From Imbricaverruca yamaguchii (lineage: Eukaryota; Arthropoda; Thecostraca; Neoverrucidae): a DNA stretch of 64,000 nucleotides. Below are positions 1 through 11,633 of the stretch, in pieces (position 1 is the stretch's first letter; every line of letters starts with the position of its first letter). The DNA lies in NCBI GenBank assembly GCA_034440575.1, contig JAOTOL010001570.1:1234501-1298500 (forward strand), in the 5' to 3' direction. The notes beneath the pieces were generated by a model, which saw only the letters and a list, made by a program, of their open reading frames with translations, did no database searches and was not told the DNA's origin. Both the position numbers and the translations under genes were made by a program.

Positions 1-151
1 AGAAGGCGGCTGTCCCCCGCCCCCGACGTCAGTGACATCACCGCTGTAAGGGCCGTCGCACAGGGACGAGCTGCAGGTGACGAGCAGCGCCTCAATTATT
101 GTAGCCAAGCGGCCGATGTCACAAACACGGTCGCTTGGCTACACACACAAA
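1..151. other. Unique sequence, no gene seen
   Basis: Moderately GC-rich single-copy-looking sequence before the first microsatellite. No ORF with recognisable similarity and no splice-bounded exon could be supported. Confidence 0.5.
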
Positions 152-631
152 TACACACACACACACACGCACACGCACACGCACACGCACACGCACACGC
201 ACACGCACACGCACACGCACACGCACACGCACACGCACACGCACACGCACACGCACACGCACACGCACACGCACACGCACACGCACACGCACACGCACAC
301 GCACACACACACGCACACGCACACGCACACGCACACGCACACGCACACGCACACGCACACGCACACGCACACGCACACGCACACGCACACGCACACGCAC
401 ACGCACACGCACACGCACACGCACACGCACACGCACACGCACACGCACACGCACACGCACACGCACACGCACACGCACACGCACACGCACACGCACACGC
501 ACACGCACACGCACACGCACACGCACACGCACACGCACACGCACACGCACACGCACACGCACACGCACACGCACACGCACACGCACACGCACACGCACAC
601 ACACACGCACACGCACACACACACACACACA

Positions 632-706
<75 letters not shown>
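152..706. repeat. (ACACGC)n / (AC)n microsatellite
   Basis: About 70 copies of the hexamer ACACGC run from roughly 167 to 612. They are flanked on the left by a short (AC)n and on the right by about 90 bases of (AC)n with one CCC interruption. A second (AC)n interruption sits near 303-312. The alternating purine-pyrimidine composition can form Z-DNA (known property, not tested here). Every frame is open because the repeat lacks stops, so the long His-Thr or Val-Cys ORFs here are composition artefacts. Confidence 0.98.
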
Positions 707-731
707 GAACACCCTGTAGCCAGGGGGCAGA

Positions 732-1065
732 ATGTGGTCATGGACGCACAGCCACCACGTCACTACAGTTCCTGCGACAGAGTGTCGGTATGTGGTGGAT
801 AGTGACCTCATCACTGCAGTACCCGCGACAGAGGGTCTATATGTGGTGGACAGTGACCTCGTCACTACAGTACCCGCGACAGAGGGTCTGTAAGTGGTGG
901 ACAGTGACCTCGTTAATACAGTACCAGTAACAGAGGGTCTGTATGTGGTGGACAGTGACCTTGTCAATACAGTACCCGGGACAGGAGGTCTGTAAGTGGT
1001 GGACAGTGACCTCGTCACTACAGTACCTACAACAGAGGGTCTGTAAGTGGTAGACGGTGGACTCG
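732..1065. repeat. 51-bp minisatellite, about 6.5 units
   Basis: Successive units carry GACAGAGGGTCTGT, GTGGTGGACAGTGACCT and CTACAGTACC. The motif TACCCGCGACAGAG recurs at 871 and, as TACCAGTAACAGAG, at 922, giving a period of 51. Units differ by roughly 5-15%. Because 51 is a multiple of 3 the minus strand stays open with a 17-residue repeat, but there is no start context, domain or codon pattern to suggest a protein. Confidence 0.92.
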
Positions 1066-1289
1066 CCACGGTATCCAAGACAGAAGGGTGGGGGGGGGAG
1101 GTATGCAGCTGCCGAACGGTGGCGTCACCGCCACAATGGCGGCAGCAGAGGGCGGGTGTCAGGCTGTCAGCTGACGAACAGCGGGAGGGGGGGGGCGAGC
1201 TGCATAATTGGGAACAGCTGTCGGAGAGGAGTGAGCAGAGTGGGCCCCGACGGACGGCGACGCCGGCCGGCCCAGGTCGAGCTATGTCG

Positions 1290-1402
1290 CCGGGACAACA
1301 CCCGTGTCTTGGCACGACAACACCCGTGTCTTGGCAAGACAACACCCGTGTCTTGACAAGACAACACCCGTGTATTGGCAAGACAACACCCGTGTCGAGG
1401 GC
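1290..1402. repeat. 22-bp minisatellite, about 5 units
   Basis: The unit GACAACACCCGTGTCTTGGC plus two bases is repeated with starts at 1294 and 1316 and onward, so the period is 22. Units are nearly identical. The last unit ends in GTGTCGAG. A smaller degenerate run of GCGTTCA/CAGCGTC lies just downstream at 1455-1495. Confidence 0.92.
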
Positions 1403-2689
1403 GAACTACGCATGTCCACGTCCAGCGATGATTCGTGTGGCTATCCAGCTATTAGCGTCCAGCGGTCAGTGTCCAGCGTTCAGCGTTCAGCGTCACGTGC
1501 CCAGTAGCTGTCTTCAAGCCAGCACTGCACCGGCGGCACATATTGGTCGTTGTTGTGTCGTGCACCGCTGTCACATATGAGTGGCACTGTGCAGCGACGG
1601 CTGTTGGTCGCGATCGATCTCATGAGCCCCCATTGTGTGGTGGTGGGTAGTCTGTGGCGACTCCCCCGATGTGCGCTTCCGGTGAATTCGGAAGCGGATA
1701 CAGGAAGTCCTGAAAACGTGGCGTCTCACTGCAAAGCACCTATCCTTCTAATTCGTTGATCGATTTTTTGGAGAGTGGGAAGGGGTCGTTACTATTAGAC
1801 CATCATGCCTATGCTATCCAACTATTTGACTCCGGATGCAATACAATTGTATGCTGGTTGTAACAGTTTAATTCACAACGTGATGCACTTTTGCTCCATC
1901 ACATCTCCTGGGTACCTTGGCTCTGAATCATATGGAAACCATTTCAATTATCAAATATTGTTGCGTGCTATTTGACGTTAATAATGCAGTATGCTTATCG
2001 ATCATTGCAGGATGGCCACGTCACAGAGGCCTCCATTTGAAGTGTCCTTATCGAGCGATAAAGGACAGCCATGCCACCGAGGCCTCCCTTCGGAGTTCGC
2101 ATCAACTTGATGTCATCGAGAAGCGTCATATTTCTGTCAAATGTCAGACCGCGTGGTGGTTCGAATCCATTTGGTTGTGAAAATCGGCAAGCTAGTTCCA
2201 TCTATGCTTGCATATTGATCTTTGTAATGCGGAGGCCAAGTTGGCCTTTCATGGCTCCGGTCCATGGCTAAGGTTCATGCAATCCTGAGTACGGGAGCTT
2301 GTATGCTTCGCCGAGCGGCCGGGCTTAGCATCACGGGAGTCGGAAGCACACAGCGTTGGCGCCTCAAAGCTAGTTTAAATAGTTGTGTTTGGTCACCGCT
2401 GCGTGACGCGCAGAACTGGTGCAGAGTCACGGACAGAAAGTTTACATTGAGATAATAGCTACATCGGCATTCGCCCTGACCAACTGTCGTCCAATGTCCA
2501 TGAACACCGGTGCACATTAGTCTGGAAGATATCAGACCAAGCAGACAAACAGCGTCATCGCGGGTGGAAGTCCAGAGGGCTGGACTCCCCCTCGCCCTCC
2601 AACTCCACATGGCTTCCTGTCCTTGCTTTTGGATACATATAAATATGTTAGATCAAATTGACTCTGAAGCTGCTTGTAAGCGTCCCCCA
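1403..2689. other. No gene seen; short hairpin and lone tRNA-like B box
   Basis: No supportable coding exon. TGTCCTTATCG (2043-2053) faces CGATAAAGGACA (2056-2067), a hairpin with one bulged base; it lies between two degenerate copies of GAGGCCTCC. A perfect RNA polymerase III B box, GGTTCGAATCC, is at 2158-2168, but no convincing A box lies 30-60 bases upstream, so I do not call a SINE here. Confidence 0.4.
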
Positions 2690-3175
2690 TTAGCGCACCG
2701 GGGGGGGGCAGGGGGCCCGGGCCCCCTATGAGACCAAAGTGCCCTTTTGGCCAAAAGTGCCCTTTTGACCGAAAAGTGCCCTCTTGGCCGGAATGTCCCA
2801 AATTCAGCCCAAGAATCACCTGCCTCATGTGTCCCTCATGTGTCTAAGGTTCCCTTTGGGCCAAAAACTGTCCTTTGGGCCATTTTTTTCCCGCCCATCC
2901 CCCCCCCAGTCAACAAACCAGGCCCGGTAAACAAAGTGCTCTCTTGGCCCGGAATGTCCCAAATTTAGCCCAAAAATCACCTGCCTTATGTGCCCCTTCT
3001 GTGCCAACACTGCCCTTTTGGTCAACGTTTTTTTTCTTCACGCCCCCTGATCAACAAACCTTCCAGTGTGCCCCGGACCGCAAAGTGCCCTTTTGGAGCC
3101 GGTCAGGTGCCCTTTTGGAGCCGGCCAAGTGCCCTTTTCGGTCCCCCCCCCATGGAAGAATCCTGGGTGCGCGCC
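2690..3175. repeat. Unclassified repeat built on GTGCCCTTTTGG
   Basis: The phrase GTGCCCTTTTGG or close variants occurs about ten times. A larger unit is duplicated: the stretch starting GTGCCCTCTTGGCCGG at about 2777 recurs at about 2936, followed both times by AATGTCCCAAATT and AATCACCTGCCT. CAACAAACC occurs twice. The block ends with CCATGGAAGAATCCTGGGTG and GCGCGCCTG before normal sequence resumes. This looks like the end of a transposable element whose class I cannot assign; no terminal inverted repeats or target duplication were found. Confidence 0.6.
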
Positions 3176-3638
3176 TGCCCATTAGTTATTTTGTTAAAGT
3201 TGTATTCCTGAGTCTAATCTGAGAGACATTTCCATCTATCGATTATATGGTCGACTTCATAAGTTTGTTCACTGAAGCTAGTGTTCCCTTACCAGGCTAC
3301 ACACGACATCTACCACAAAACGAATTTGCGCTTCGCACGTATGCACGAGTAAACAGAAATACAAGAATGAACACCATCAACTTGGAAAAGGGTGGCGAGC
3401 CAGCATTGCATGTTCTTCGCTTTGTCCAAAACTGATCCGATTTGAAGCACATGTTATAATGAATGAATATTACATGAGGTAACATAAGTGGGGAGCAACA
3501 TCGGGAAGTATCTATCACAAGACAGTCAAACTAATGAATATCAAAGCAAATTAGATCAAAGCCAAAGATATCAATATCATGCAATGACTATGCAAGCAAC
3601 GCGTCCATCATCCGAAAGAATGTGATTATACCGTCTGG
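3176..3638. other. No gene seen
   Basis: Unique-looking AT-moderate sequence between two repeat blocks. No exon, RNA gene or repeat could be supported. Confidence 0.4.
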
Positions 3639-4109
3639 CTGGCGTCACAGCAGATGTCCTCCGACCCTGCCACCGGCCGTCGCCCCGTGCTTCGTCTGGC
3701 GTCACAGCAGATGTCCTCCGACCCTGCCACCGGCCGTCGCCCCGTGCTTCGTCTGGCGTCACAGCAGATGTCCTCCGACCCTGCCACCGGCCGTCGCCCC
3801 GTGCTTCGTCTGGCGTCACAGCAGATGTCCTCCGACCCTGCCACCCGCCGTCGTCCCGTGCTTCGTCTGGCGTCACAGCAGCCGTCCTCCGACCCTGCCA
3901 CCCGCCGTCGCCCCGTGCTCTGGCTGGCGTCACAGCAGACGTCCTCCGACCCTGCCACCGGCCGTCGCCCCGTGCTTCGTCTGGCGTCACAGCAGATGTC
4001 CTCCGACCCTGCCACCGGCCGTCGCCCCGTGCTTCGTCTGGCGTCACAGCAGATGTCCTCCGACCCTGCCACCGGCCGTCGCCCCGTGCTCTGGCTGGCG
4101 TCACAGCAG
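3639..4109. repeat. 57-bp minisatellite, 8 full units plus a partial
   Basis: The unit begins CTGGCGTCACAGCAG and continues through GTCCTCCGACCCTGCCACC and GTCGCCCCGTGC. Starts at 3639, 3696 and finally 4095 give exactly eight 57-bp periods. Units differ at a few fixed positions, for example ACCGGCCGTCG versus ACCCGCCGTCG and TTCGTCTGG versus TCTGGCTGG. The length is a multiple of 3, so several frames stay open on both strands; I see no reason to call a protein. Confidence 0.96.
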
Positions 4110-4447
4110 CGTGTGAACGCTGCTGTGTGGTGCACTGACAGGGGGTGAAATTGGTTGACTCCTTTGCGTCCCGTCCAAACCACTGCTCGGACCATCGCTG
4201 CTCGGCGACAGGCGCAGCTGTCCATCCAGACTGAATCAGCTGCCGGGGGCTTGGCCACAACGATTCGCCTAATCGATCCCTCAGGTCGTGCGACTCAGCC
4301 GAAGCTTTACACAAGTTGACCTCCACTGTTGCAAAAGTTACAAAAGATGACCTTCACTGCACGCCTGGCACTGACGGTGGCGACTTGTGTGACCTTTTAG
4401 TCGAGCTGTTGTGTGTCGCGCCGCCAGCGTCAGACGGTCCTGCTGCG

Positions 4448-4806
4448 ATGTCAGAGGCTCGTGCTGTGGCATCAGAGATTCTGCTGCTATGCCAGGTGGT
4501 GCTGCGGCATCAGCGACAGTGCTGCGATGCCAGAGGCTCGTGCTGCGGCATCAGATATGGTGTTGTGATGCAATGGGCTCGTGCTGCGGCATCAAACATG
4601 GTGCTGCGATGTAATGGGCTCGTGCTACGGCATACGAGACGGTGCTGCGCTATCAGAGGCTCGTGCTGCGGCATCAGAGATGGTGCTGTGATGCAATGGG
4701 CTCGTGCTGCGGCATCAAACATGGTGCTGTGATGTAATGGGCTCGAGCTACGGCATACGAGACGGTGCTGCGATGTCAGAGGCTCGTGCTGCGACACCAG
4801 AGGCCA
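4448..4806. repeat. 41-bp minisatellite, about 8-9 units
   Basis: The unit core is GGCTCGTGCTGCGGCATCA followed by GGTGCTG(C/T)GATG. Starts at 4577, 4618 and 4659 give a 41-bp period. The first units near 4448-4530 are more diverged. The unit has internal similarity (GTGCTGCG occurs twice), suggesting it grew from a shorter ancestor. Confidence 0.9.
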
Positions 4807-6884
4807 ATACAAGGTGCGTAGGTTCGCATCCCTCTCAATGATGGGGAAACTGCTCATCCATGACTATAAAGTGTTCTTTTTTATTCCCCCGTACTGGATT
4901 GGATACATTTGTTGTGAGGAAACATCAGATGGTATTGCCTTCATCCTAGTATGGATGTGTATATGTACATATACAGATAAGAGAGCGAGGGCTAGAGCGA
5001 GTGAGAGGGAAAAGTAGTTAATCGGGTGCTTGAAACCTTCAGCTATGGAGGCTCAGTCAGCCAATATCTATAGAAGCCGCACACAACCAAGGACACAAAA
5101 CTACATATTAATACAGAAAGTAAAGCGATCACACCCCTGGGATGATAGATGATGGGGTATAGGAACACAATGGGGAAACTACTTTCGTTATAACTCATGA
5201 TGTAATATTGCATAGGGGGTTCAGATTTTGCCTCTTATAGCATCATGCCTTTACGTGCTTGACTTCGATGGTCCTTGCTTTTGGTAAGCCGCCACAGTGT
5301 ATGACTTTACGATAAGCGATCAAAAATGAGGTTTCGTCGTGGTGTCCAAAAAGTAGATTTTTAGAAGCATGGTATTCGCGGGCATGTGAACGTTGTGACG
5401 ATAAAACAAATTTGTTTGCAACATTGACACTCCTGAGGTGGTATCTAGATTTGTAAGGGACGATGCGTGAGTTGGTCTGGCTCTAGGAGCTAGGGTGGGA
5501 TTGCGTGGAATCTCTAGACAATTATTACCTCAGGAAGCGAACTCTGAATCCTTGTCGAGCCTTTTTAGGCTGCATTGTCCTGCCGACGACTTTCGAGCGT
5601 GTGTGATTTATGATGTCGATCTAGCCTTCATACAAATAAATGACATGATTAGCTGGGTCCAATCCATCTTCTGGTCTGTGCACCGGATTTTCCACACACA
5701 GGGAAAGCTTGCTAGCGATTGTGCAGCTTGCCTGGATGCAATTTGTGCGTGGCAATCTGCGGTGTTGATCACTAATCCGCGGGGCTTGTCAGCGGAATTG
5801 CCGAACTGTTCGGCGTTGTTTTGTGTCTCCGGATATTGCTTCCGTCGAGCGTTGGCCAGCCGTCAGTGCCAGACACCACAACCATGCGGGGCGCGTGAAG
5901 GGCGATGCTAGTTTAGTTCCATTTCAATTTTACCAGGAGTGGCTACCAAATGTTTCTACCAAACAGCTGGCTCGCAGCGCCATGAGTGGAGACCTATTTG
6001 ACCACGGTAATGGGAACAATATTTGCTAACTGTAATGGAAACAATATTTGCTTACTGAAATGGAACAATATTTGCTTACCGTTTTCTGTGATATAAATAA
6101 CCCATGTTTTACCACACATAGTTCCCCAAGCAACTTATAATAAGAGAACAAGAGCACGCCATTCATTTTTTTGCGATGATCGAACAGATCTCCAGCATCA
6201 TTTTGTTCCGCTCTTCACAACCACGAAGCCACGCATTTTGATCTGTTTCAGTGGTATGGGTGTTGTCTTCCGGCAGAGTTCGCATTCTGCCCGCGTTCAG
6301 GGCAATTAGCAGCCAATTACGATCCCGCCATTTATCCTCTTGTTCTATTCGTGTAGCACGTTGTGCAACAGAAAGCCGTCGCTGTCTATGCCCTTCAGAC
6401 ATTTGATTGTAGATGATGTGGACTGTTTGGTGGTGGTTTTCCTGTCACGTGACGAATCGCAGTTGGCAATCGCGGTTTCTAAGCGGTGTATTGATTTTCA
6501 CGTCGGACGTCATGCCGACAGGTAATTCTGCCGGTAATAGCCGGGCCATTAATGTTGAGTACAATGCGGACGCGGGGTGTTAAACCGTCGCGTGGCCCAA
6601 TGACACCTTCGTGACCTCTGTGCTCCAGTTCCCCGCAGTCTCACCACTTCCAATTATTATGAACAAATGCCGCTGGACAAAGGCCGCACCGCAGAGCAGT
6701 GTGACATATCTACATCATCGATACACCGCCGAAAATGGTCCCAGCATTCTGCAGCACGCTGACGATTCCTTATCCGTTTCAGAAGCCCGCAGACTACAGT
6801 CGGCGCACACTCGAGACCACAAGCGATCTGCTTCGACGGGCCAAATTTGAACAGCTGGGCTGATCTTTGACCACGGTCACGCGA
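4807..6884. other. No gene seen
   Basis: About 2 kb with no supportable exon. Short ORFs of up to about 140 codons lack splice-compatible borders or recognisable domains. The only clear structure is the short triplication listed at 6012-6080. Confidence 0.4.
6012..6080. repeat. 24/25-bp unit in three tandem copies
   Basis: GGAACAATATTTGCT recurs with AACAATATTTGC at 6015, 6040 and 6064. Each copy is followed by a variant of TACTGTAAT. Too short to assign to a family. Confidence 0.85.
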
Positions 6885-7722
6885 CGGGACCGCTGACGCG
6901 GCTGCCGTCAGCCACATCAGCGTGCCCCGAGTGGTGTGTGCGTGTGTGTGTGTGTGGGCGCTCGCGGTGGTCGTCCCGTGACCTCGGACCGCCCGGTCTC
7001 CAGACCAGGCGGCGGGACGTGGCCTGCGAGCGAGAGCTGCTGCGACCAACTGCCGAGACGCGCGCCGTGCCTCTGGCATCTGCTCGCCGCCGCATCCGTG
7101 GCGCGTCGCGAGCACTGCGGACCCGTCTGGATCCGAGGCTCAGCGCGAGACGCCGGGTCGCAGGATTCGGACGAGTTGGAGGATCCGTGCCCGAGGAACC
7201 GTGTGTTGGGTTCTGTGCCAGGGTCCGCGGCGGCTAGGTTCGCTGCGAGGATCTGTAGCAGAGCGAGACGAACGGCAAGCCGGACGCGGCGACAGGCAGG
7301 GTCGGCTTCGGGCACCACAGACACGGCGACGGGCTACGCGGGTGGCGTGGTGAACTCGGTGCCCGACGGCCAAGTCTGAGGCCGAGCCCGACGCCCGAGC
7401 CCGACGCCGGACGCCTGCGGTGACTTGGACGTAGCGAGAGGCAGCTGCACGTTATACGGCTCCACGCCGGCGGCGGGCAGCCTACGGTGGCACGCTTGTG
7501 GCTGCGGCTAGCCTGCGGTGACCCCTTCTGCGGTGATCGCGCAGTGCAGCGTGGAGGCGCACCTTGGGTGACCGTGCGGCAGGTCACCAGTAGACCAGTC
7601 GGGTGTGATGGCCTCTGCCGCCGGCGGACCGCGCGCAGGTCACCCGCCGCTGCTGCTGACGCTGGTCACCCTGCTGGCCGGCGTCGCCGCCGCCCAGCAA
7701 GACGAAGCGGAACAGTATGCCG
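6885..7722 (+). promoter_or_regulatory. CpG-rich island, probable promoter and 5' UTR
   Basis: GC and CpG content rise sharply from about 6885 and fall after about 7722, in contrast to the AT-richer flanks. A short (GT)n lies at about 6930-6955. No TATA box is obvious, which is normal for CpG-island promoters. The island ends at a coding first exon with a signal peptide (7608-7722), which fits a promoter plus untranslated leader on the plus strand. The exact transcription start cannot be read from sequence. Confidence 0.5.
7608..7722 (+). CDS. First coding exon of a secreted or membrane protein (partial)
   Basis: The start ATG at 7608 has G at -3 and G at +4, a good animal initiation context. 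The 38 codons read MASAAGGPRAGHPP, then a hydrophobic core LLLTLVTLLAGVAAA, then QQDEAEQYA: a textbook signal peptide with a likely cleavage site after the AAA. The frame then meets CCG|GTAAGC, a strong splice donor with the intron starting at 7723. The exon ends in phase 1, the usual phase for exons following signal peptides in extracellular proteins. Reading past the donor gives low-complexity-free but unremarkable residues and a stop at 7910, consistent with intron. The mature N terminus is too short to name the family. No partner exon downstream could be identified, so the rest of the gene may lie beyond the window or go unrecognised here. Confidence 0.55.
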
Positions 7723-8370
7723 GTAAGCAATGTCGCGACGAAGGCACGTTCACCACGTTCACGATTAGGATGTCTCATGTGACTCACTGTAGTCTGGCGG
7801 CTTGCGGTGACTTACATAGCCAACCTGTCACCTGCTGGCCTGGCAGTTGGCAGACAAGGACAATTTGGTCCCTGGCTGTACATTCTTGTCAAAATTGGTA
7901 CGAAAGGTAAGGACGTCTTAAATCGAGAATTATGCCCTTATGCGCGTCATCATGCCCTGTAAAATTAATGGCAACCCTCCAGAACGATGCATTTTGATGA
8001 GTATGCAATGCGCGGGTGTATGCTATAGTAGTAATAAGCTTGTGTGGAAGCTTCACCATATTTTTTTAAAACCATATCTCAGCCGCGTGCGTGGCAAAGT
8101 AGTGACAGTTTCCGCGTCTGAAATACTTGAATTAAGCCCAGGATAGTACCGAAGTTGATCAGAAATGGCACCGACAGCAGATCCCCAGTGTTCAGTGGTG
8201 AAGGCCGACTTCGGAGTCCGACGCTGCTATGGTATGCGTCTCGACACGCAGAGCTGTAAGTGATACTCATACTAATATGGCATCAGATAACAATACCGCA
8301 GACGTGCACTATTCCTCCCTGCTGGTTGCCATCGGGACTCTGAGCTATGTGACTTCGCCGTCACTTGACT
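7723..8370. other. Probable intron start; no other gene seen
   Basis: Sequence directly after the GTAAGC donor. It is AT-richer than the island and has no further exon that I can support. Confidence 0.35.
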
Positions 8371-8452
8371 GAGCGGGCGGGGATGTCCGAGTGGCTAATG
8401 TTTTGAGCCCTGGGCACCAAATGTCCCGGGTTCAACACTTGCACCGGCTCGT
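8371..8452 (+). repeat. tRNA-derived SINE head or tRNA pseudogene (Leu/Ser-like)
   Basis: GATGTCCGAGTGGCTAATG resembles the A box and D arm of class II (Leu/Ser) tRNAs. CCCGGGTTCAACACTTG is a degraded B box. GAGCGGG at the left can pair approximately with CCGGCTC at the right, as an acceptor stem would. The T loop has lost the invariant TTCGA, so a working tRNA is unlikely. Confidence 0.4.
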
Positions 8453-8689
8453 TCAGATTAAACTAATATGGCGACGACCCCATTTGTTTGTATCTCGCCT
8501 CGCCCATGATGTGGATTGTTCATTTCCAGAGCAATAATTGGCATAATGTTACTAAAATACGCCTTGTTAATGAGGAAAAATTAAGTCGATTATAAAGCGA
8601 CTTATTGCTGCCAAGAAGTGAATCCCCAATGTCGGTTATGCTGGATGCACATCTGCTTTTGTTAATGATCTCACGATTGAAATCCCTTG

Positions 8690-8832
8690 GTTTGCGATAT
8701 CTAAAAAGTCGATATCTCAAGAATCTCACGATCTTAAGAGGACCGATATCCTAAGAGTGCCGCTATCTCAAGAGGGCCGAGGTTTCAACAGGCCCAAATT
8801 CTTAAGAGGGACGAAATATCAACAGGGCCGAA
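8690..8832. repeat. Degenerate ~19-bp tandem repeat
   Basis: Phrases such as AAGAGGACCGATATCCT, AAGAGTGCCGCTATCTC, AAGAGGGCCGAGGTTTC and AACAGGCCCAAATTCTT follow each other at about 19-base spacing. Divergence is high, so this is an old array. Confidence 0.6.
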
Positions 8833-8913
8833 CAGTCACCCCCTGGACAGTGCAATGATTCATCATGTCTAACGCAATAGGCTTAAACTGCAAACCATTT
8901 TTACGCATGCACG

Positions 8914-8914
<1 letters not shown>

Positions 8915-8960
<46 letters not shown>
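8915..8960. repeat. (TA)n microsatellite
   Basis: Pure TA dinucleotides following ACATATATACATATAT. Confidence 0.95.
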
Positions 8961-8964
<4 letters not shown>

Positions 8965-10300
8965 AGCCAGCCTTTGTTGTATCTGCTATGCAATACAGCG
9001 AGTTTCTACAGTGGTCTTTCCCCATTGGCAGGTAAATCTGGGCGATCGTGATGCTTAGAACTACACGAGTGGACCGGAGACCCAGTCCCAAGTTGGGACC
9101 ATGGGTACAACTTTCTCGGATATGGAGTCAATCTGCAATTATATAAAGACTCTTATGCTGAAAAAGAGAGCAAGTAGAATACGTTGTTTGGATTTAAGCC
9201 CCAGTAGACGGATGGATGCATAGGCATGATGGATAGGTAGATCGGATAACTAACTACCAACTACTGACGGATAACGTGCTGTGACGGATAACTCATAGTC
9301 GGCTGGCCAATTCAGCATTCACAATGAAACAGGGTAGGTAATGAAATCTGACCAAAGACGTAATATCAAAGGCATGCTAAGCAACCCTGTGGATTATCGT
9401 GGTGTCCAAATAGTCTGGTGTTGACTGTTTCAGTCACATGCTTAGGTATTTAGACGCTTCAGATGCTTTGAATGAGCTATGCAAATGTCAATATTATACA
9501 GTAATGTGGAAATGGTGGGACAGAATACGTGTAGCAATTTCATGATTTCCGATTTCAGACAGATTCAGGTCAAACACGAACACACACTATGGGTTACGAT
9601 AAATTATTACTTGTGACTAATGTGCCGTAGTTGACATCAATGTCTAAATGGTAGGTTTCGCTTCAGCTGAATCTGTTAGCAAATAGCTGCATAGACAGGT
9701 CTTATAGGACGATAAGTCGTCTCACTGCAAACATCATCATCACGTGCCATATTCTAGCCCCTGACAAGAACACGACGGAACCTAGTGTACTTCAGATTCA
9801 TGTGGTATTTGCTGAAATGTAGGAACGATGGCTTGAATTTCTGTTCTTTGTTTTAGGTGGCTTATCTTTCGTACGCACCAAGCGCGGATATTTCACTACT
9901 GGCGTCTCTGTGCCATTGGAATAAATACCTTTAAAAAGTCATGGAATCTAAGGCTTATTAAAAAGCGCATCAAGTAAGGAAACAACAAATGCCAGTTCCT
10001 TCTATACCATATATGTGCTATGGAGATTTCCGATTTTTTTTGCGCAGTAATTAGTCGCTGAATTTGAAAACGGCTACCGTTTGAAACTATGCAACGGTGC
10101 GACATATTGCGTGCATGTGTCCTCATGAACATTGCATCTGTCACGTAACGTTGCACTACATTATCGCACCCTGAAATGTACCCACACAAATATCATCGGT
10201 CACATCCAAAGTCTAAGCTCCGCTCCAGTTGTCTGTTATCACTCATCGACGACTGGCTAATTTCCGATTTCCCAGATACGTAGCACTGTAAGCTTTCATT
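8961..10300. other. No gene seen
   Basis: Unique-looking AT-rich sequence with only short chance ORFs on either strand. Confidence 0.4.
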
Positions 10301-10323
10301 AGCTATATATATATACATATCTT

Positions 10324-10417
<94 letters not shown>

Positions 10418-10480
10418 TATATATATACATATATATACAAAGATATGTATATATATGTAATATATATACATATACATATA
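10301..10480. repeat. (TA)n tract inside a long inverted repeat
   Basis: About 100 bases of TA are bordered on the left by ACATATCTTTGTATATA (about 10315-10331) and on the right by its complement, TATATACAAAGATATGT (about 10433-10449). The whole block can fold into one long hairpin or cruciform. Confidence 0.9.
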
Positions 10481-11633
10481 TCCACAAAATGTAGATTAGT
10501 GATGCCGATTTGTGATGCTAATTCCATTGGCGGTGGGTTCAGGCCAGCCAACAGCAGAGGGCTTCTCAAATATGCAGATACTTGTGCTGCTAAAACGTCG
10601 CTCACGCACCGTCTTCCAGCCAGTGATCGAGTCCGCCACGATTCTATCATGACGACAAGATGTGACATGGAGCAGCTATGTATAACTAATGGCAAGTAGC
10701 AGCCTGGCTGGCGTGTTTAATGACTAATGGCGTGTGGCTCGCCAAGTCTGGTATAGCTCACACGTGAACCTCACGTTGTTTCCGCTGCCGTGCCGTTCGA
10801 TATTGACGAAACTTGAATCAAGCAGATGGTACCCATTAGCAGTGTGTTATATTGGCTGAAGCTGCTATGTAACGGTGATCGATGTCGGCTTCCAGACAAC
10901 GTTCTGCTGGGACCAGTACCGAGCGCACAGCGTAGGCGGCGTCACCGGCGGTCGGGTACACCGTGCACAGCTGTTGCCCCGCCCCCACTTGAACCCCACT
11001 CCAACTTTCGAAATATCGGGGCTTAAATACGGAGCTTTTGGTTTTTAAAAACAAATTGGTATTTTTTTAGGAAAAAAGCTTGATTACCTCCTCCCCAATA
11101 TCGAAGGCCCGACGAAGACCATTGCGTGCGGCAATTCGATGTTCAGGTGATCCAGAGGGCGGCTACGACGTATCATATGCGGGTTGAAGCACTGCGGGCT
11201 GCCAGCAAGAAAGAAAATGCTTTAAAAGGAAACCTGCTGGTGTACAGTCGCCAGAGAACGATTGCTCGTCTCCATGTTGGATGCACAAGTGTTGTTCGGG
11301 ACAGGCTAGGCTGTGAGCGTAACAACCGTCGCAGAAACCGTAGCAAGAGAACCAGGATCAATAACCCAAAACAACCATTCCGCAGCACGCTTGACTTCGT
11401 GCTACAATTTGGCAAAGTTATGTCTACATCCCATTGTACCGGAGCACGCTGCCACACCCAAGCACCTGTGGCTCCCCCCCCCCCCCCGGCTATTAAGCAG
11501 ACCTCAGGTGTCCGATGTCACCTTCATTGGTGCCACCACTATCGACTGTCTGCTCTGTTCCACAGAGCCCCATTGTCGACTGTCAGACCTCTGCACCCCG
11601 CCGCTCTACTCTGCCCCCTCCCCAAGCGCCGGT
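10481..11633. other. No gene seen
   Basis: Mixed composition. An open stretch of about 210 codons begins at 11126 on the plus strand, but it runs into the minisatellite at 11634 and has no recognisable domain. An 11-base C run lies near 11478. The first, diverged relatives of the 52-bp unit appear from about 11560. Confidence 0.4.

Noticed and set aside
77..1381. Long ORFs encoding poly His-Thr, Val-Cys or Val-Arg
   Set aside because: They only translate the (ACACGC)n/(CA)n tract, which has no stops in any frame.
2158..2168. SINE at the perfect B box GGTTCGAATCC
   Set aside because: No A box at the required distance and no repeat borders.
3577..4326. Repeat protein encoded by the 57-bp minisatellite
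   Set aside because: Both strands are open in several frames because 57 is a multiple of three; no signal peptide, splice sites or codon asymmetry.
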